Positions 56,935 through 64,000 of a DNA stretch of 64,000 nt are shown here, one piece after another; the stretch's first letter is position 1; each line of letters begins with the position of its first letter. The position numbers and the translations under genes are program-made. The notes beneath the pieces are model-generated. The model saw only the letters and a program-made list of their open reading frames with translations, searched no databases and was not told the DNA's origin. The stretch comes from Ulva prolifera (lineage: Eukaryota > Chlorophyta > Ulvophyceae > Ulvales > Ulvaceae), in contig CM041200.1 of the NCBI GenBank assembly GCA_023078555.1, positions 4,430,936 to 4,494,935 of the forward strand, in the 5' to 3' direction.

Positions 56935-59900
56935 CTACGCCATAGAGGGCGCGGGGTAGCTTGCACACGACACCGAGCCATCGGAAAACCACCCTGAGCT
57001 CGAGTGCGAGGAGAGCGCATGCAGAGGGCGTGAGATCCCGGCGAGGCCCACCCGCACACTCGTCGTGTACGGCATCCTCTTGCCCGGCTGCAGCTCGCCG
57101 CTGCGCGACGGGATGGCGGCGTCAGTGCCGCCCTGCATGCTCTCCCCGGAGCGGCTGCGCGACTCAAACTGGACAGCGCCGCTGCGTGAGAAGAGGCCGC
57201 ACCCACTCAGCCCGGGCGGGGTGGCCGACAGCCCGGGCGGGGTGACTGACGGGCTGCCCCGCGGCATGCCTAGCTTCGGGCTAGGCTGCCGGCCGGGCAC
57301 TAGCACGTCGAGAGACACCCGCAGGTGCTGGTACCGCTGCTGCAGCTCTGCAAAGGACGGGGGGTGGGGCAGGTGCTGGCGGCACGGCTGCGTCGACGCC
57401 GGCCCCATGCACGGCGATGCTGTGTCGATGAGGCAGCGCTCCTGAGAGGCGCCCCTGGGGCTAAGGCTTTCACATGAAGCGCGGGCTGCCTTCAAGTCGG
57501 CGACGAGCTCCGCTGCCTTAGGGCGGTCGAACGGATTCTTAGACAAGCATGCCTGCATGCTCCACTCTGCGTCAGACGCTGCCGGAGGCACGTATTGCGT
57601 GACACCACACGCGTGGACCAGCTGGTCCACGCCGGTCATGCATCGCACACGCCCCAGACAAACATGCAGGCCACCTGCGTGTCCACATTGCCGTCTCTAC
57701 ATTGCCCTACGCCAGCCCCTCTGGATGTGCAAGCCATGTCAAGTCCTATGGTATGCCCACACGGCAGAGCCCATGATTACTGGTGACGGCCAGCCCCGGG
57801 GTGCGGCGCATCACATGACACGCACACTGCACATTTGCATCCATGCATGACTCATGGAAGCGGCCCGCATGGCCAAGTACACAGGCACTCTCAGCGAGAA
57901 GGCTCACAGGATAGCACGCCGAGGCGGCAGCGGCTCACCTTCAGGATGCTGTCGAGCTCGGGTGGCACGAATGGCGCGAGGTCCGTGCCGCGGGTGATGC
58001 CCTGCTTGAGCAGGCCGATTGGCTCGTGGGCAGGGCCCGCCAGCGCGGACGTGCGGCCGTTGTGACACATCGTCAGCATGCAGCAGCCGAAGGAGTAGAT
58101 GTCTGCTGCCGGGGTGATCGTGCCCGTCGCGCCGAGGAGCTGCACATGCCGCCGTCACTCAGCAAACAGCCGCAGTGAGGCGGGGATGCTGTACAGCCGG
58201 GGCATATTGCCAGGTATGCCGCTCTTCCCCGATCGCGGCAGAACACCTCGGGCATGCATGCAGCACATCGCACGAGGAAGACTGCCTTCACAGTCGTTCG
58301 CACGATGGCAAAACACCGCAGAACACCGCCCTTCGAGGCATCGGAAGAGCAGCAAGCGACATTGCACAGGGGTGCATGTACATGATTGGCGACACAGCCA
58401 CAGGGGCGCGCACCAACATCTCGGGCGCAGTGTAGGGCCTCGTGCCACGGCCGAGCTGGGGAAGGATGATGAACCGCCGATCTGCAGTGAAGGCCGCTGC
58501 CAGACCCCAGTCGACCAACTTGACGTGCAAATCGCGGTCGAGCAGGACATTCTGGGGCTTGATGTCGAGGTGCATCACCTGCATGACGAACGATCACTGA
58601 TGGCATGTTTTTCAGTGCAGCAGCGGCTGATGCCCGCTGTGGCAGAGTCAGAAAAGCGACGTAGCGATGCTTCGCAGGACATGCTGCTGTCAAGAAACAG
58701 TACTACAAGCCTGACGTCCCCTGCATTGTGTCGACACGCTTGCCTTCTGTGGTGCGGTCTCTCTCACAGTGCAGCATGTGCCCGGCCCCGGAGGACAGAT
58801 GCCTCGCCGCAGCACGGGACACCACGGGGAGCGCACGTGTGCTCTGTCATGGATTGCAGCTATGGCCTCTGCAAGCTCCAGAGAAAGCCGCAGCACCTCC
58901 GCCACAGAGAGCTGCAGGCCGGCCCGCCTGATGCTGGAGGCATACTCCCACAGGCTCGCGACCTTGCGTGTGTACCCCCGAGCGCCCTTGACTGGGGGCG
59001 GCTGGCAGCAGGCTTCAAGCACCGCGCCTGCAGTGAGCCGCGCTGCAGACACAGGCGCCAGGAGCAGCTGCCTCACGGCCCCGCTGGCATCCTCCGAGCC
59101 GTGCCGACACTGTGCTCTGCCAGCGGCTTCGTGGCACTTCCGGCATGGGAATTCCGCACCGGGAGAGCTGGCATGGCGCTCGTGCTCCCGGAGGCGGGAT
59201 TCCAGATCTGCCACGTACGGCTCCAGGACCAGGAGCACCGCATTGGGCTCACAGTGCTCAGTGGTGGCCGGAGGTGGCAGTGCCTCTGCGCCACAGGGAG
59301 GGGCGGGCGGAGCTGGCCTCGTCGGGGACGCGACCTCGTACCCATATGCCTTTCCAACGAACGGGCAGGATGCACATGCATGCGACACATGCAGGCTAAT
59401 GAGGACCTCGTGCTCGATGCTTCTGGTACCGTACGCGCCCTTGTTCGAACATGTGTCTTGCAGCACTTTGATTGCACAGGGCCTGGCGAAACCCCAGGCC
59501 TCAGCCACTCTCACTACAACAAGCCAGGTGATTTTCTGGAGCAGCCGGGACGCAGACAGGAGGGGCTGCAAGGGGCTCATGGCAACAACTCTCGATCCAA
59601 GGCGCACAACTGGCCGGACGGACACCCACAGCGCTGCCACACGAGTAGCCAGGTTGGTGCAGGGAGGACTCACCGCCATCACCTGCATGCACTCTCATCA
59701 CAGTGGATCAAGGACACCACGCACAAGGAGTTTTGCAAACACGACCGCAACAAGTCTACCTGGTTGCCAGAATTGCCGAGGTCACCACCTAACACAGGGC
59801 CTGTGCAGAGTCGCCAGGTACGAGTTTGGCCATTCCACTCAGCCACATGCAGACATGAACAGCACGACTGGCAGATCTGGACATCGGCAGGCCAGCATCT

Positions 59901-60231
59901 GTACATCTGCAAACTGGATTCCATGCTCAGAGGATCGCACCTGCCCAGAATACACTCTTGCGAAGCCACCGTGCCCAAGCACACGATCGAATGCACACTC
60001 CAGCCTGCAACCAGCTTGGTCGAGTTGCCATGGGCGCAGGCCTCGAACAGATGCCTCTGAAAGATAGCTTGCCTGCAGTGGCGCCTTAAACGGAGCGCCT
60101 GAGACATGCATGATGTTGGGACTGGCTTGTGGTGTAGGGATGCGTTGCGGTGTCTCATTGGCAAGCGATATGCCATGGGCGACGCTGTGGAGGTGGTCCG
60201 TAGCTGAATGCCTTGATGCCATAGCCTGCAT
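56935..60231 (-). CDS. Ser/Thr protein kinase (non-RD, DWG type)
   Basis: Five exons join in phase 0: 60231-59941, 59499-58837, 58578-58414, 58139-57939, 57552-56935, giving 645 residues. Kinase landmarks in order: glycine loop LGHGGFARVYSG (residues about 82-95), catalytic lysine in CAIKVLQD, a helix-C glutamate in EHEVLISL, hinge LLVLEPYVAD, catalytic loop HLDIKPQNVLLD (no arginine before the aspartate), DWG in place of DFG (VKLVDWGLA), GTRPYTAPEML, AADIYSFGCCML, and CLSKNPFDRPKAAEL. An insert of about 100 residues after the hinge has a Cys/His cluster (CRKCHEAAGRAQCRHG) that might bind metal. The tail of about 180 residues is Ser/Pro-rich with a PPGLSATPPGLSG duplication. All residues needed for catalysis are present. 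Subfamily not assigned. Confidence 0.85.
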
Positions 60232-62054
60232 CGGGAGGACTGTCGTCTGTGTGAAAGAACATCAACGGTGCTCCTTGAGATGATTGAACTGTGGTATCCA
60301 TGGACGTATCAGACCACCATCGGCAACTGAAGCAGTGCTGTGAGATGCCTCGCCGAAAATGTCACTCTGGGCGCCGCTACCAAAACATGTAGCAGAGGGA
60401 GTCCATATCTCAGGACTGTCTATCGCTGTCCTGCGCAGACGCCAAGGATGGCGTGCAGTTCCGAGGTGTACGTCCGCACGGACACACCCAGCTTCGGCGT
60501 CACTATAGTAATAGTAATTCAAAGCGCAGATACGACGTGATACGATCGTACACTGACAGGGGCCGTCAGTTGTGTGTTCACTCGTTAGGGCGGAATATCT
60601 GTGCTGCCTGCGCCCATCACGGACAATTGCCAAAAGTGCCTTTGTCAGGGAGAGGCAAACGGTGTCTGCAGCAGCCCCGCGACAGCCACAGCATGATTAC
60701 AAACTTCATACGTCCCTTCTCGTGACCTCTCTCTCGAGTTGCCGAGCTCATTGCGAGGCTGCGCCGAGGAATACCGAGGCGTTCCGAGGAGCACCGCGCT
60801 GGACCACACCTTTCGCTTCAGGTATCAGATGTCCTAGTCCGGAGTTGTATACCACCACATCAGGCAATGTGTGACTTGTTCCGTAAGCTTTGAGCCGTAG
60901 CTACAATTGGTCGATAAACACTATCTGACGCCTGCTTCGTTCAGACGGCCCCAGGAGTGCGAAAAATTACTGACTAATCAATCAAACAGACTACTGGACG
61001 GGCCGGTGCCCTGTCGGTTCTTTTGCGCCGGCGTGCTTCGTCAGGCATGTCACCCTTGTGCGCTGATGCGGCAGATGCCATGGCGCATGCAATGTGTTCC
61101 GGAACCACGCGTAGACACATTGTCGGACGCTACGATGTTCGATTGCATGGATGCTGTCCGGATGCTGCATATCCTTTAGATACGCTGAGCGATCGATCTG
61201 CGCGCTGCGCTGCCTTTCGGGCTCCTTGGCTATGTACAAGTCTGCGTTCAGAAGTTTACTAATCGTGGCACGCAAATCGTCGAGCTTGTTTGAAGCGCAA
61301 TACGCTACAGGCCAGCCATGGTCAGCTACAACACCTTTCCAACGTGGAAGATGAACCGATATCACAATACGTGTCAGGATAGCGTGCCGACACAGCGCTC
61401 GACGGTGTGCACACCTGCGTCCCGAATCGTATCCCCAGATCATGCGCTTCCGACCAGCTGCGGTGCCGTCAATACCAGTGAGCTGGCCCGAGGACACCAT
61501 ACAGCACTCCACGGCGGAAGACGCGTGCAAAAGCCAGCACGGTACGACTGCTGACCGTGCACCGTCGAGCACCACATTCACGGTCGCAAGCGAGCGAGTA
61601 TCCTGCACATCTTGCCCTCTTTGATACGCTGCATCCTGTGTGCGAAGTATCTCACCGGCCGTGACCTCCATTAGACACATCCTCGTCCTGCATCATCTGC
61701 AGCCGCACTTGGCGATCCATCACAAGCGAGGCCAGCTGTGGTACACGTGCAGCTCTGCCCTCTGCTGCGGCGTGACCGTGGGCACCGCCGTGTGCAAACC
61801 CACTCTACACACTTGAGCAACTGTTCTGTGCCCTTGTTGCTTACCGCCCCTCAGATCAGAAGCAGCACACAATCGCACCACAACCGCACGCGCTTCCAGG
61901 CTCAGCCAATTACCCCGACAGACGCAGCGCCGTTCCCCAGAGGCCGGCCCGGCCCTAGCCCTGGACGTGTCGGCGACAACATATGCCATCGGCAGTGGTG
62001 GCGGTCGCTTGTTTGAGCAGCCCTTTGCTCAAGCATGCACATGTAGCATATGTG

Positions 62055-62125
62055 GTCCCGTTAATTCGGAGTTGTCAATGTCCAATAGGATACGGCTCAG
62101 TAAATTCAGATTTACTTTACTTTAC
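62055..62125 (+). repeat. TTTAC-tailed dispersed repeat, copy 3
   Basis: Shares TGGTCCCGTT, TCGGAGTTGTCAATG, CCAATAGGATACGGCTCAGT and the end CAGATTTACTTTACTTTAC with 20756-20824, with about two mismatches over the last 60 bp. The flanks after the TTTAC tail differ, so the tail is the element's 3' end. Confidence 0.75.
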
Positions 62126-62501
62126 ATGTGCAGTTGCACAGGCCGAGGCTGCTGCTGCTGCCTGAATTCAAAGTATTTAAACGTGCGACCAGGGCCGAGG
62201 TGGAGAGGCAGACACCACCGCCAGAACCACCGCACACGAAGACAATACAAACAGCATCGCAGTTGATAGCCGACACACAAAAATCCGAGGCTCCGTAGCC
62301 GTTCAACACCACCTACAAGCAGACAATCCCGCATCCAGTACACACTACCTCCCACACGCCCGCGCCCACGGTTACAGACACCCGAACCAACACCCACACG
62401 CGCGCACCCCTGCAGAGCCCCACATCACATCCGCCTCCCGAGGCAGCCTTACAGGAGGCCCCCCGCCCTCCACCGAGCCCACCCGCCGCTACAGGCCGTA
62501 G

Positions 62502-62532
<31 letters not shown>
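62502..62532. repeat. Poly-C tract, 31 bases
   Basis: Longest homopolymer in the window; a C run on the plus strand within a C-rich stretch starting near 62180. Confidence 0.9.
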
Positions 62533-64000
62533 ACACTCAGCCGCAACCTGATCGCTGCAGCGCGGCACATCACTCCAAGCCGTTGCTGCGTAAAGTGGTG
62601 CCGCTCCGGCGGTGACATGACATACCGACACAAGACTACGCAGCCATGGATTGCAGGGCTGAGCACGAGAGAGGGGCGGCGGTGACCCACAGGAGATGGC
62701 GCCGTGTGGGCAGAGACGGGCGGCCCGCTGCTCGGGTAATGTCGGCAGACGGGACCGTGCATCCCGTCGACGATGATCAGAACTGCCTTGCCCGCATGGC
62801 GGCTCGCCCGCGGGGCAGCGGTGCCGGCCTGGCGGGCGCCCGCGTGGCAGAGCGTCGTGGAGGGGCCGCGCATGGAGCCGGCGAGCTGTCTGGAGGCAGT
62901 GCCAGTCCCTGCAGCCATGCAGCAAGCCTCAGGAGTGTCATACATGCGGATGATGCGTGCGTGGCGTGTGTATCGTGTGGCACACATGTGCATGGTGCAT
63001 CAAGTTTCATCTGATATGGATCTGCGGCAGTCCATCGATGTCCATTGATCAAGTCGAACAACAATTGAAGTAGAAATCGAAAGCAAGAGCTTGAGATAGT
63101 GGTACGACCGTGGTTGGGCCACAAGCAAGGCAGTGAATTTGTGTATGCCTGCCGATCCTAATGTACTTCATCTGACTTTGCTAGTGTAAGTGTTTTTATA
63201 TATATTTAATTAGATTTTAAAATTTCATTTTTTTTTGTTTTGCAGTAGCTGCATACACCTCGACGTCAGAGTAAATGGGTCCAGGCAAGTGCTTGAGGAA
63301 GTCTGCAGCTTTCGTGCACCGTGACCAGGGGCTACAGTGGAGCTCAGCCAACAGCTGTCTCTGTGTCCCGACTCACACACACAGCTCCAAAATACACGCG
63401 GAAAGTGGACCAAACCACCTTGTGGCTGTATCCAGTGCATACAAATACAAAGCTAGCAAAGCATTTGTAGCAGCCGGTGCACAGCTGTACCATGGTACAG
63501 CTGTCTTGCATGCATGAGCCCAAGAAATAGCACTGCACATGAACCACTCGTTGTTGTCTTCAGGTCATGAGCCATTCCCTCTTATCCTGCGTCATTGCGC
63601 TGCATTCAGTGGCTGATCCCAATGCACTATAAAACTCATGTAACCTTCTAGCGTAGGTGCCAAGCGGCAACCTACACAGACTCCGGATCTGGCGCTAAAG
63701 TGTGGCACATCAGACACCTGCCATTCCTGCTGCTGCCAGGAAATTCTGCTGGAACATCATGCATGGGTATCGCCGAGCTGGTACTTCGTAGGGGGGACTC
63801 AGTGCCCCCCCAAAAGTCAAACTCGCCATGGCCAACACATTCGAATTGTTGCCTTCAGCATCATCGTTGCAGCCCCCAATGGCACAGGCTGAGTCAGGAA
63901 CTCTGATCACTGCAGTGGTATCTGAGCTGTTTCATGCGGCTGTCTTTCAAAGTGATATGAAGTGCGGTGTAGCTTTACGTGAGATGTCGCTATGCCAGCA

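Larger units (their letters stand above)
60232..64000. other. Gene-poor end of the window
   Basis: Holds the probable promoter of the kinase gene, a TTTAC-tailed repeat (62055-62125), a 31-base C run (62502-62532) and an AT-rich patch at about 63190-63245 with a long T run followed by TTTTGCAG, which could be an intron end. The frame after it (63275-63517) and the minus frame at 61680-60991 carry no motif I know. A gene may start here and run out of the window, but I cannot support one. Confidence 0.35.

Noticed and set aside
58099-60067. Plus-strand frames of 653 and 432 codons
   Set aside because: They lie antisense to the kinase exons, which have clear motifs and phase-consistent splicing. 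They are shadow frames of a GC-rich gene.
60991-61680. 229-codon minus-strand frame
   Set aside because: No motif, no splice partners, and a comparable number of frames on the other strand. Not supported as a gene.

Overview
The window is eukaryotic nuclear DNA: GC-rich, gene-dense on both strands, with nearly every gene split by short GT-AG introns of about 80 to 1,000 nt. A unicellular green alga is the most likely source. This is inference, from the set of genes, the LINE-type reverse-transcriptase tails and the coding style; no rRNA or organelle marker is present to confirm it. Because GC is high, many long open frames are shadows. I kept genes that show family motifs or splice with consistent phase across several exons.

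Layout. Position 1 to 1461 holds the 3' end of an unrecognised gene. Then come PUS10 tRNA pseudouridine synthase (minus, 2066-6220), COX10 haem A farnesyltransferase (minus, 7641-9217), a 3.3 kb gene-poor stretch, and a first SLC35F6-like membrane transporter (minus, 12756-17011) with a 7 x 21 bp minisatellite in an intron. A mobile-element cluster follows: a hAT-type DNA transposon with perfect 8 bp target duplication (17831-19026), two inverted-repeat elements of about 570 and 710 bp (19392-19957, 20377-21089) and a LINE tail (21505-21618). N-myristoyltransferase (plus, 22534-25148) carries a second LINE tail inside an intron. A second copy of the SLC35F6-like transporter (minus, 25353 to about 29199) has a much longer C-terminal tail. 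Then come an RsuA/RluF-type pseudouridine synthase (plus, 30501-32838), a 1,000-residue CLC chloride transporter (plus, 35007-41519), a small unrecognised membrane-type protein (minus, 42430-43250), a NOL8-like RRM nucleolar protein (minus, 43768-46779), an unrecognised conserved-looking protein (plus, 47384-49739), a RUN-domain protein (plus, 49922-52856), a gene-poor stretch, a Ser/Thr protein kinase (minus, 56935-60231), and about 3.7 kb without a recognisable gene.

The genes do not form one pathway; neighbours are ordinary housekeeping genes. Three act on RNA or ribosomes (PUS10, RluF-like, NOL8-like), one in mitochondrial haem A synthesis (COX10), one in protein lipidation (NMT) and three in membrane transport. 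The most interesting points are the CLC whose anion filter motif is replaced, the paralogous transporter pair with islands of near-identity and one possible GC splice donor, the recurrent TGCATGCAG ending of introns, and several small repeat families that have not been named here.
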